The notes beneath the pieces were generated by a model. That model was given only the letters and a program-made list of their open reading frames with translations, made no database searches and was not told the origin of the DNA. A DNA stretch of 64,000 nucleotides from Coffea arabica (lineage: Eukaryota; Streptophyta; Magnoliopsida; Gentianales; Rubiaceae). Positions 36,288 through 46,942 of this stretch are shown here, one piece after another; the first letter of the stretch is position 1; every line of letters starts with the position of its first letter. Location: positions 3,040,501-3,104,500 of the forward strand of contig NC_092317.1 of the NCBI RefSeq assembly GCF_036785885.1. The letters run 5' to 3'. The position numbers and the translations under genes were made by a program.

Positions 36288-39200
36288 ATGTCTCTAACTG
36301 CAGTGAAGATGACAGAGGAAGTGTGGTTAACATGCCTGACGCATGCATTGTCGACTGAGACTGAAGAAATCATGGGCCTTCTTCTTGGTGACATTCAGGT
36401 AGTAATGAAATAAAGAAAGGATCATGCTTATTCTTTCTTTTAGGGTTTATTGCAGTTTATGTAGATGTGTTAAGTTGGAATTTTGTTCCTATATCCCATA
36501 TGAAATAGCGTTAGAGCTTGGAGGGTTTTACTTTTTCCTCAATTGGGGTGTTTTAATTGAGTTTTAAGAGATGTGTGTCAATTGGGGTTTTCTGAATTTC
36601 TCTCTTTTTTTTTGTTGTTTGAGAATTATTTTTTCAGATAATTTATTAGTTCCAATCCAAAATATGAAAGAGTTGAGGGGTATGATTTTGAATCATCCGT
36701 TCCAGCAAATTAAGAGGATAAAATTAAAAAAAAATCCCAACTTTATCTTTGCTTGGGATGGAGAAAACTTGGATTGCACATTTTCTTAAACACGTTGAAC
36801 CATGCTCTCAATAGGCTTTTTATTTTATGTGCATTAGACGGTTCTTCCCAATTCATTCTTCTTATTTGTCTCCTCTGGAGATTATTACCTAGCCTAGTTA
36901 CTTTTGCTCCCTATCAGAGCTTTACGTTTACAGGCATCAGTGTTCCATCATTTCTACCTGTTTATGTTTGTACTGCTATAGCATCTTCAACTGCCTTTAT
37001 CTTTTCCACTTTTCCTGTTCGCTTGTTTTCTTTACACAAAGACGTGCTTATATAGACATGTGACATATGTTGCATTTTTTCATTGAGTATAAATTCCTAC
37101 TTGAATTATACTCGAATTGTGTTTTAGTAATAGGATGCATTTCTTACATCTAGCGTTTACTCTGTTAATTTTGTTATATTGTGCATTTTTGTTCTTCAGT
37201 AAGTCTGTATTGTTATTCGATGGATTTTGTTAGTGCTTTATACTGCTGAGTGTCTCTGTTTGACATTTTTTGGTGTTAGATTTTTTTGAGCATAAAATGA
37301 ATCCACGCGTTGCCAGAACTCTATATTAAGCATTTTTTGGCAGCATTGGCCTTGGATCACAAATTGGTTTTCTTGCTATCTTTCCATGTCTGCTGAATAG
37401 TGTGTCGATTCAGACTATACTAGTTTTGTATTTATTCTGTTCACTATGTCACATTCTTACATTTTGGGATTTCTGGTTTTACTGATTTGGCATAAAAGGT
37501 TCATAATTACATCTATCGATTTGCAAGAAATGATTAATTTGGTTTTTTGTTTTGCAAATTCAGCCCTCAAGAAATGGTAGTGTGACTGCTCTGATATGGT
37601 GTGCGTTGCCTCAGCCTCGTTCCGATCGGAGGAAGGATCGAGTAGAGACTAATCCCGAGCAGTTGACTGCTGCATCAGCTCATGCAGAGATATCCTTTTA
37701 TATTATTCTGTACATTACATGATTGCCAACTATTCTCATTTTTCTCAACATACAATTGTGTCAATAATGATGAAATAGTATGGGTAGATATATTGTTAAA
37801 ACCTTTCTCCCCTAAATTTTACTTAGAAAAGGAAAACATTTGAGGCTTTTTGATTCCGTATGTCTAATTAAGTCATTTATGTCAATGAGTTGGTTGGTAA
37901 ATGATAAGCAAATAGCTTAAACAGGAATCAGTTTATTGCTTGCAGTTTGTGACTCAATTAATTCCTAGACCCCATCATCTTTTGAACTCAAAAACTTTCA
38001 TGTGATTAGGCATCTAGCGATGGTCATCTGTGCTTTGCTGCTATACATAGAATTAACTATGCATCCGTTTATATCATTGGAAAATTAACTCTACAGCACA
38101 AAATGACCTTGGCAATGGGGAGAACAACAAGAGTGATTGGCTGGTACCACTCTCACCCTCATATTACAGTATTTCCATCCCACGTTGGTAAGTTTTTGGT
38201 GTTTTAAAGGGATTCTATTTTGGTTTAGGTTTTTCTTCTTTTCTGGGAAATTTCATTTGATTTCCAAGAACTGCTAAGGAGCTAAAGCAATTGGTGTAAC
38301 ACTTCTTAGGAAAGAAGCCTGTTACCTGCAATCTCTTTAAAACATGCATTGTCCCTTCTTGTCACATAGTTCATGTGGTCCCACTCTGTGTAATTTTGTG
38401 ATAAACTAGTCAAGTCCCAGTTAAATTCTGCAATTTTTATTTTTATACTCTTTATGATTCACTTCAAATTACTTAATTATTAATTTTTCTCGTTGATAAT
38501 TTTCTCAGTCACTTCTTGGAAAGGTGTAACTGTTTGAAGACATGGAAGAATATAAAGAATTAAATGATGAATCATTAAAAGCTATTGCATCTGGGAACAT
38601 GCTAGAGAGTAGTAGTACATCCAGTACTTGTGTTACTAATTCTACAGATTGTACCAACTTCTCCGAAATACATTCTCGTAAACTAGTTCTTTATGGCAGA
38701 CTAAAAGAAAGTGAAGCTGCTAATGATGCCACTTGCGTGAATGTGTAGGCCAAAAATGCATTAAGTTCTTAATACCTTATGTTAGTAATTTATGCTGGTT
38801 AGCTATGTATTTGGGCCAATGGGATTAACTTTGTACAATTGTCTTTTTCAAAGAAAACAAAATGCTTGTTAGAGTTTCTATAGTCTGTTGAAACCAAATT
38901 ATGCTTCTCTTGTGATTTCCGCAGATGTTCGGACTCAGGCCATGTATCAACTTCTAGATTCTGGGTTTATTGGACTGATATTTTCATGTTTCAGTGAGGA
39001 TGCCCAAAAGGTTACCCCCCCTCTCTCTTCCAGGTTTTGATGTTTCAATTAACAAATTTAAATGGTCCTTTTTTGTGAGCATAGATAAGTTTAAAATCTT
39101 TGAACTTTTCTAGGTTGGAAGAATTCAAGTTACTGCATTTCAGTCCTTGGATGGGAAGCAGCAGCATATGTTACAACCTGTTTCCCTGTCCGCTGTAAAT

Positions 39201-41656
39201 AGAGGTGCTGTTATAGATATTGAGTCATCTTTAAGTTCATCAGAGAAAACATTGACTAGAGGCAGTTTGACAAGAGATGTTGAAGAAGACACTGCTGATT
39301 CAAGAGCTATTGCTTTAGCTTCTAAGGTAAAATGTTCATATCATTATGACTGTTGATTTTGCTTACTTCCTTAGAAGGGGGCTTCTAGATTTTGCAAAGT
39401 TTTCGGAAAATGAGTTTAGGAACCTTTGGATCTTTGCAATTTTTTTTTTCTTTTTTTGGTGGGGAGGTCTAAAAATTTGCAGAACCTCACTTTGTGTCAT
39501 GGTTGATGATGCATGTCCAAAATTACGAGTTTTTTTGTCCAGAATCTTTATAGTATATTCCATTTTTGTGGATATGCACAAAAGTAATTAAATAGCTGGT
39601 TTATTGAATTCATAATGTGCCGCAATCTTGTTAGCTTTTTGAATAATCAAATTTGCTTATACATATGGATTGATAACTACCTTGTCATTGGGAATGCCAT
39701 TTTCGCAATGTTCTTGCATTTTCTTTTTAAGCCCTTTTAATGATAATGCATGTTAGTTGCTTCTGATTACCTAGGGTGAGGGAAAATCTTCAGACCTGGG
39801 GGGTTTCTTTGCTAACGCTGATGCCAGAATGGGAGACAGCTACCGTTTCAACAGCTTTAGTCATTCAGTTACTGACCTAGATCCCATGGACATGTCAGAA
39901 AGTATGCAGGAGGCTATGCACCGTTCAAATTTGGAGATGAGGTAACAAGAGTATGTTCTTGAAGACTTCATGGTTTTTGCCGTCTATAGATGCCATGTTA
40001 ACATTATTTAGTAATGAAGCATTATGTTTTATTTACTGCATTTAAGATGTGATTTCTCAGACTAAGTAAGATATTTAGTGTACTCGATCACTTTTGGAAA
40101 GGGTTTTAAATACTAAGGAGACAATATCAGATAGCAAAGAATATGGTAAATCTAAGAGAAGAGAATATGGTAGATTTAAGAGAAGAGAGGAAGAGGAAAC
40201 TGCTACTGCTATATCATGTATATTCCTGCTTTGAAGTAACCTTTTTCTTTGTATCCCGGAAAACTCTACTTATTTTTAACCTTTGTGGAATAAATAGATT
40301 CCATTATCATCTACTTGTTATTTCAAAACTTAAGTGGCAACCTTCTTTCTTTCCTTGTCCTTGTTCTGGTTTTTTCTCCTTTTGTTCCTCAACTGTTAAA
40401 TAATATTGGAATTGGAACAGGGTGGTTTGTTCAAGCAGAATGTGCTCACAGAAAATAGTTTGTGGGTAGAACTTTTTCTTTTCATTGATTGGTGATACTG
40501 TGTTTGCACCTGCATCCTATTGGTAAATTTTGACAAGCTCGTGTCTCATGGTTGTGTTGTTAGGAGATAAACTAATTTTCTAGCCTTGGCTAGATTTGTC
40601 CTTAATTTTTTGCTAGTTTGTGAACAGTGCATAGAAAAGATCTATTCCGTTGCTTTCCGAGGCCGCCCTTTGTTTTGTTTGATTCCGTTGAAAGCCTCGA
40701 CCTTAAAACGGTTAAAAAAAATATGAGCTGAAGATTTGTAAGGTGTATACTATGGTATAGAGGTATTCATTTATTTTTAGCTAAGAGCAACATCTGTTCT
40801 GTGTTGGCAGTGGTGCTGAATTTGTGAGGAAGGAAGTTCCCCTTCTTGTTCTACCATCCTCATCTCTCCTTCGTGTTGATGCGCCTTTAGAATCATTTGT
40901 AGAACTACAACGTGTCTTATATGAAGAGGAAAGGACTGCCTATAATCAAGCAATTGAACAAAATATGAGGTGATGCTATTATTACTCTGTCCAGTCTCCT
41001 TGTCTGAACAATATAGTCTTGATTTTGTTGCTTATAAAGGCAGTCCTCTTGTTAGTTTCATGACAAAATGGGTGTTTTGTAGTGATGGAAAAGCGCATCC
41101 GATTACGTATATTCATCATACATCAACATATCAAGCTTCCATGTGCAAGTTAATGGAATATTGGTTAGTTTAGAATCCATCTCTTCTACAACAGTTTTTT
41201 TCTATAATGTCCTACTAACTTGAGCATTTACTTCACGTTCAGCTTGAGTCCTGCCATTTCTACTCTTCAGGATCGCTTGAGGGAGAATGAGACCCGGGTA
41301 TAAATGAACTTCTAGTATTATATTCGCATTTGTTTATTAAGCTTATTACTCTCCGTATCATAGAGCAATATAAGTTATGCAGTGATCATCTTGCTTGTGT
41401 GTGTGTTAAAAAAGTTCTATATTTCGTTCCCTTTCTGAAACAGTTAAGGATGTTATCAGACGAAGCCAAGATTTTGGAGACTGATATTTCTAGAGGGAGT
41501 GAATCAAAATCAATTTCTCCTCGTAATGTTCCATCGCATGGGCTACTACGTGGTAGTGCTTCATTTGGCCATAGAGATAGGGATTTGTATAGTCCTGGTG
41601 AGTTGAGCAACATGAAGAATGTTGCTAATCCTGTCACCCGGAGCCGAAAAGGATAG
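36288..41656 (+). CDS. BRCC36: Lys-63-specific deubiquitinase BRCC36 (MPN+/JAMM)
   Basis: Ten exons: 36288-36398, 37564-37689, 38100-38187, 38925-39010, 39114-39326, 39775-39941, 40811-40969, 41083-41163, 41243-41297, 41444-41656. They join in frame to 432 residues; Arabidopsis BRCC36 has slightly over 400. The JAMM metalloprotease site is complete: Glu27 in TEEIMGLLLGD, then His96, His98, Ser106 and Asp109 in HSHPHITVFPSHVD. The C-terminal half has the coiled helices used for assembly. The enzyme cleaves Lys-63 ubiquitin chains in the BRCA1-A and BRISC complexes, and in plants it takes part in homologous recombination after DNA damage. The intron after exon 2 is of AT-AC type. Residues about 250-275 (FFANADARMGDS) and the Ser/Arg-rich tail vary in plants. 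The start is the ATG that opens the conserved N-terminus. Confidence 0.94.
37690..38099 (+). other. U12-type AT-AC intron in BRCC36
   Basis: The intron begins ATATCCTTTT, an exact match to the minor-spliceosome 5' site, directly after codon GAG. It ends CTCTACAGCAC before AAA ATG ACC. A branch-like TTAAC lies 11-12 bases before the AC, the short distance typical of U12 introns. Any GT donor near this point would change or break the conserved reading AHAE-KMTLAMGRTTRVIGWYH, whereas AT-AC keeps phase 0. Confidence 0.85.
38542..38748 (+). other. Unexplained 68-codon open frame inside a BRCC36 intron
   Basis: It lies between exons 3 and 4, in the same strand, and begins MEEYKELNDESLKAIASG. Its composition looks protein-like: acidic start, Ser/Thr-rich middle, no low-complexity run. 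I do not recognise it. The splice options I checked for joining it to exon 3 run into a stop just upstream. It may be an inserted gene fragment or chance. Confidence 0.25.
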
Positions 41657-42934
41657 TATAGTAGTCTTCGTCTTGTATGATTTTTTTTTTTGGGTTATAG
41701 TAAAATGGACCGTGATATCTTGCCATCTTTCGGCCTCCTGTATCTTGCGGATGTTGGTTGCCTGTGGGAGGGATGTAAAGGTTTTGTCTTTCAAAGGAAC
41801 GTATCTGGTAATTTATGTCGTCTACTCTTTTGTATGTGAATAAACGAGTTGAGATCCAAATTTCAGATACAGGTTCCTTTTGGATACCGGAAATTGATGC
41901 CATTTTTTTGATGGATCCAGTTCATGTCATGACCCCATGACATACGATACGTAGCCCATCCATCATAAACAGCTAGTGTTGCTTTCTGAAAATCGGCAGT
42001 TTATTTTAGTTGTGTGTGTTTTCTGGCGCAAAACTCTGGTTTAGAAGTTACTGAGAAGGCGAAAATTCTCAGATTTTTTTCTTTCTTCTTTTTTTTTTTT
42101 TAAAAAAAAGAAGATATATTCTACTGATTCAAGCTTTTATAATGCTAGCTAGCTAAAGTTAATGAACTGAAAGTCGCGTCTAAACGACTTCTTTTCCCCC
42201 AATACAAAAGTTCCGAAGAGTAAAGAGTTTGATCAATAAATTAATGCGAATTCGCATTAAACAAACGAGTATAAACTACAAATTCCGTCCGTAATAACCT
42301 TTAAGGTTTCGTCTTCTTTTCTCATCAAATCTGACAAATGACCATAATCTAGAAATTAATTCTGTAATAACCAAGGCTTCATAAATAGTTGAATCCTCTT
42401 AGCAGATCAAACCTCATAAATGAGCATGAAGTTAGGTATTTGTGTCGAGATCCATCTGCAAATAGCTGGAACCAAGAGGGTTCATATTATTTCATGAATT
42501 ACGCTTGATACACTTCTTACGCTTATATTTGTTCTTAAATCGGACTATTGATCCCAAGTCCCAAATCTCAAAAGCTCTTCTTACTGTGAGTTGATCTTTT
42601 TCCATTTTCCGGTGCCGTGCTTTAAATTTTTTTTTTTTTAAATAAAGAATTAGAGGACTTCGTAATGCTAACAAGCCTGAAGTGAAATCAATAGACCAGC
42701 GTCGAAGAAGCTTACAACCAATCTTGAACAAGAAATTAATTATGAACGCAAAAGAACAATCTGATTTTATTTTCGAAAGAGAAAGGACATCAAGCCTCGC
42801 AATAACAGTTCTGCTCTCCATATGCCTACACAACCACCAGTACTGAATTATGAATGTAAAAATAAAATGAAATAAAAAAAAAAAGGGTCGGTAACTGGTG
42901 CTAGCTAGGCAAGGAAGGTACGTAGGAAAATGGT
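41657..42934. other. Spacer between BRCC36 and the minus-strand LEA-like gene
   Basis: 3' UTRs of two converging genes and AT-rich sequence. No other gene or RNA was seen. Confidence 0.5.
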
Positions 42935-44130
42935 TCAAATATTCTTCCTGGCGTTGGGGTTGTTGTTGAGGGAGCCGGGCAAGTTCGTGCTATCGTCCAT
43001 GAGGTTAGCGGGATAGTTTGTGGTGTCTGCAAGATTGCTGGTTGGGCGGTTTGTATTCCCAAGAAGATTGGAGTCGGCAGCACCGTGAGATGGCCAGTCA
43101 GTTGTACTGTTTCCTCCTGCTGCCGGATGATTAGAACTTGGCCAATTAGAAGTGTTGTCGGCGGCACCCAGCCCCAACGTATGCTTCACCGCATCAGCTG
43201 CCCCGTGCGCTATATTTGCTGCTCCCGCCGCTGCTCCCCTGGCCATGCTCGCGGCACCCAGCACTGCTCCTTTCCCAGCATCTGCTGCTCCTTGGGCCAC
43301 GTCCTTCAAATGTGATCCAGTCTTCACATTCATCCAAAGGGAAAAAAAAAATACTATATTAGTAGTACTAGATTTGTAGCAAATTGAATCCATGTAGCCT
43401 ACATTTTTACATAATTGCGAATTGAAGAGATCAATAATGTTAGGATCCTCATTCCTTCCCGAACACAAACCCATGCATATATATATTAACATGGTGAATT
43501 AATTACCTCTTGAAGGAAGTTGGTGGCGTAGTCCTGGTTCGGCTGCACGTGTGATGGTTGGTCAACTTGGTCGTTCCTCCTCATCTGCAATTAATTAATA
43601 TTAATATTAATATTAATAAAAAGTGATTTACCAATACTAAGAAACATGAACATAATTGAGTAATAATACTAGGATGCATGAAACTTTGTTCATTCAATCA
43701 AATTCCTTTTGTTCAGTTATATTATACTCCCTCCGTCCCACTTTGATAGTTCTGATTTTTTTTCACACAATTTAAGAAAAAATAATTAACTTTGTTGGAA
43801 AATCAATTTAGATAGCTATTTTTCTAAAATACCCTCACATTAATTAGAGTACAACTTTATGGGAACTCGAATTGATGGTAAAAAAAGAATCAACTCTCAT
43901 TAAATGGGGTAGGTTTATAGTAATAACAACTTACATTGAATAAGGGTATTTTAGAAAAATTAAAATACAACTATATTATTCAATTGAAAAGTGGACTACA
44001 ATTTGGGACAGATGAAAAAAGAAAACAGGACCTATGAAATTAAGAAATAGTAGTAATTTACCTGAGCTTGTCCGGGCACTGGTGCAGAAGTGTAGCCGGT
44101 AGTGGGATTGCGGTTAGATTGGCTTTCCAT
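42935..44130 (-). CDS. Small Ala/Gly-rich LEA-like protein
   Basis: Three exons on the minus strand: 44062-44130, 43507-43584, 42935-43321, giving 177 residues. The N-terminus (MESQSNRNPTTGYTSAPVPGQAQ) is polar. The centre (about 50-95) holds repeated alanine-rich 11-mer-like units: VAQGAADAGKGAVLGAASMA, then GAADAVKHTLGLG. The tail is Asn/Ser/Thr-rich with no predicted fold. There is no signal peptide or membrane segment. Its GAADAVKHT motif is shared with the LEA protein at 45452-46046, so the two are probably related. LEA-type proteins are disordered and protect cell contents during desiccation; this role is inferred from composition. The upstream region has TATAAATA (44225-44232, minus) and ACGTGT near 44269. 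A Stowaway MITE occupies intron 1. Confidence 0.8.
43727..44039 (-). mobile_element. Stowaway-type MITE, copy 2, one end lost
   Basis: It begins CTCCCTCCGTCCCACTTTG after TA (43725-43726) and runs as the reverse complement of copy 1 (35643-35975) for about 310 bases with high similarity. The last 15-20 bases of the far terminus are missing or changed near 44031-44039. It sits inside intron 1 of the LEA-like gene, about 20 bases from the donor site. Confidence 0.82.
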
Positions 44131-44224
44131 CTTCTTCTTCTTCTTTGTTATCTTAGCCTTTTGTGAAAATCGATTACAGATCTGTAAATTGAATGCCTTG
44201 TTTATGATCAGCAATTAAAGCCTG

Positions 44225-44232
44225 TATTTATA
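44225..44232 (-). promoter_or_regulatory. TATA box of the minus-strand LEA-like gene
   Basis: On the minus strand it reads TATAAATA, 95 bases upstream of the start codon. An ABRE-like ACGTGT lies about 40 bases further out (44269-44274). Confidence 0.5.
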
Positions 44233-44743
44233 AAAGCTTTCTAACGTCCTAAGTTTAGTTTGTTGCTAACGTGTGCCTGAGACCGTGCATTTGCTTACAC
44301 ATGGCTGCTGCTTGATCACTTCTTTGATAGGAAGGTCTCTGCATCGGAAATTTTCAAAGTTGGGTAAGAAGGCACCCAACTATTAATTATAATACCGACA
44401 TTCCAGAATAGCACTTGGAACAAAGTTGCAAGGACAATCCAAACTCAAAAAGATATGACGTACATCTAAAAATGCATATTTCAGCGTCAAATTTTGAATG
44501 AAATGGTATCAAATTTGTCCTTCCTAAGTCTTGAAATGCAATTTGGATTTGGACTTGCATGTCATGATTCTAACAAAATTAATTTGATTTGGAAATAAAA
44601 TTTGCCGTCAAAGATGCTGATCTTGGCTTCTTTTTTTTTCCTTTTTCCAACCTTTTAACAATAACTACTCATAAATTTTGCTCACCATATATATATATTG
44701 TGGTTGTTTCATGATTGAAAAATCTTGAATCCATCCTAATTTT

Positions 44744-44995
44744 GAGAAATTTCCAAAATTATGATAATTTTTAAAAAAATTTCTGCAAAAAGGACACTTT
44801 TAGTATCCAATTCCGTCCCACGAATTTTCGCATTCAACAAATGCGAGTTCATGGAGCTCCATAAGCTCTCATGGATTCAAGAGCTCCATGAGCTCACATT
44901 TGCTGGATACAAAGATCCCTTGGACGGAATTGCATACTCAAAGTGCTACCTTTGCAGAAATTTTTTAAAAATCATCATAATTTTGGAGATTTCTC
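44744..44995. mobile_element. 252-bp hairpin MITE, Mutator-like
   Basis: The two halves are near-perfect inverted copies: GAGAAATTTCCAAAATTATG at the left, and in reverse GAGAAATCTCCAAAATTATG at the right. Pairing continues through TTTCTGCAAA, CAATTCCGTCC and a central pair of GAGCTC blocks, about 110 bases per arm. Flanks are CCTAATTTT (44735-44743) and CCTAGTTTT (44996-45004), a 9-bp duplication with one mismatch. It lies between the two divergent LEA-like genes. Confidence 0.72.
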
Positions 44996-45004
44996 CCTAG
45001 TTTT

Positions 45005-45256
45005 CTGTATGTAACGTGATGCCCTCTAGGCCTATAAATTTATTTGATAAAGAAAAGTTCTTCATGTGGTACCCGTTTGTTTTGTGTGTTTTCATTTTCC
45101 CCCCACTCTTCCTTGTACTGTTTGGCTTCCTCAAGTTCCCGAAGGGGGAAACATATCATCTGAGAGACTGTGTGAATTGTGATGACTCTGATGCTGATCC
45201 AAATATTTAAAACTTAAAATATGATTAAAAAAAGCCAGAAGCTAACTATCTAATGG
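45005..45256. other. Promoter-side spacer between the divergent LEA-like genes
   Basis: No gene was seen. A T-rich stretch (45080-45130) and the upstream promoter of the plus-strand LEA gene fall here. Confidence 0.4.
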
Positions 45257-45262
45257 CACGTG
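45257..45262 (+). promoter_or_regulatory. G-box/ABRE of the plus-strand LEA gene
   Basis: GGCACGTGG holds a CACGTG core, followed 10 bases later by ACACGCGTT, which resembles the CE3 coupling element. TATATA follows at 45332-45337, and the start codon is at 45452. ABRE plus coupling element is the known arrangement in ABA-induced LEA promoters. Confidence 0.5.
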
Positions 45263-45451
45263 GTTGTACACGCGTTAGCAGCTGGACGCTTGTCACTTGC
45301 AAGTTTACAACCTCACTACCGCCATCTGATCTATATAGAGGCACCGCATTTCCCCTTTACCATGCGCATATTCACAAACTTCATTCAGAGCCTTCGAGAG
45401 CAACTTCATTCTAGCTTCTCATTTCTTAGCAATCAATTTCTTGAGAGAAAA

Positions 45452-46046
45452 ATGGCATCCCAGGATCAGACCTGCAGAGCTGGTGAAGCCAAGGGTCATG
45501 CTCAGGTTTAAACATACATATTTTTCGTCAGTTTTTTTTTTTTTTTTTAATAGTTCAAGGACTAAAGGGTTGTTACTTGCGTTGGTAATTTTGCAGGAAA
45601 AGGCAGGAGAAATGTTGGATAGCATGAGGGATAAGGCACAGCAGGGCAAAGAGAAGGCATCTGAGTTGGGGCATTCGGCGGCTCATGACGCTGCCCATGA
45701 GAAGAAAGACCAGACTGGAAGCGAGACTGGCGCTGCCGGGGACAAGATTTCAGGAACCGCACAAGCCACAAAAGAAAAGACTTCTGAAACAGCTCAAGCT
45801 GCCAAAGAAAAGGCCGCAGGAGCAGCTCAGGCTACTAAGGAGAAGGCTGCTGAAATGAGCGAGGCAGCTAAGGAGACGGCAGAAGCTGGAAAAGAGAAGA
45901 CTGGAGGGATCCTACAGCAGACTGGGGAACAAGTCAAGAGCATGGCTCAAGGTGCTGCTGATGCTGTGAAGCATACTTTTGGCATGACCGAAGATACTGA
46001 TGAAAACAAGGATAAAGACCATCCCACCAAAAGGGACGACCATTAG
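45452..46046 (+). CDS. Group 3 late embryogenesis abundant (LEA_4) protein
   Basis: Two exons, 45452-45505 and 45597-46046, giving 167 residues. The body (about 20-140) is built of LEA group 3 11-mers rich in Ala, Lys, Glu and Thr, with recurrent TAQATKEKTSE, AAKEKAAGA and ATKEKAAEM units that form an amphipathic helix on drying. The end is GAADAVKHTFGMTEDTDE plus an acidic/basic tail. There is no targeting peptide, so it is probably cytosolic. LEA group 3 proteins accumulate in seeds and stressed tissue and protect membranes and enzymes. The promoter has an ABRE-like G-box and a TATA box. The start is the first ATG of the transcript; the upstream in-frame extension at 45441 is not needed. 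It is divergently placed to the LEA-like gene at 42935-44130. Confidence 0.92.
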
Positions 46047-46942
46047 ACTGTGATACTAAATATCTAAGGTGGTGTTCTGTTGGTGTAGTATCTGAACTTT
46101 TGTCGTGTGCGTTTTCATAGTTGCCTCGAGTTTTCTGAGGCCCCTGTACTTGTTTTCGTATTAATTATCCCAGTAATAAGTATTTGGAACCCTTTGTGGT
46201 TTTGTACTTAAATTGCAATGTTTTTGTTTTTGGCAATATTGTTTACTTTCAAGTTGGACGCTCTCGTTTTGTCGTTGCCCAATGCAAACATTGATTTAAC
46301 CAAGCGATATCCGGCGACTGATCTCCCAGTTTTGAGAATGTGATGCGATCTTCTGTCCTTCTGCATTACCTGTTGTTTCGTTATAACAAAATTTTCCCCT
46401 TTGATACGCAGGTGATTGTACGGAAGTAGTAGATTTTTTTCGAGACAAAACAGCTCTTGACTGTACGCTTGAATTCATATAAGACCAAAGCAAAGCAAAA
46501 CAAAATTCCAAAATCCTAGTGTTTTAAGATCAACCAAACCAGAACTTTTGGAAAGGGATCAGGAAAAAGACCCTCTTTCGGTTCTTGCCTCAGATATTTA
46601 GTATTTTATGTCTAACTCAGAAACTGTTGGTGGCAACTACAACGACCATCCCGTTACATGATTATTAGAGTATTTGCTTGTTTAAGGATGCGCTTCTTAA
46701 AATTCTTCAGAATAGCTACTCGATTGTGCGAATCTCGTGGGATCAGCCAAACAATTTTCTTCCAGGTCGTAAACGGCCCCGTCGTGCTTAGTGCTCGGGC
46801 AAAGGCCTAGCGTCTTGCCTGGGTTGATGGCTACTTGAGCAAATCACGTTCTTTTACAAATATCCACTTCCAAGCCCCTTCAAAACGCTTCAGAAAGAAC
46901 ACCATCCGTTTTGCAGCACCTCTACAGAACCTATACGCTTAC
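46047..46942. other. Spacer between the plus-strand LEA gene and UTP5
   Basis: 3' UTR sequences of converging genes (polyadenylation-like AATAAG near 46173). No further gene was seen. Confidence 0.5.
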
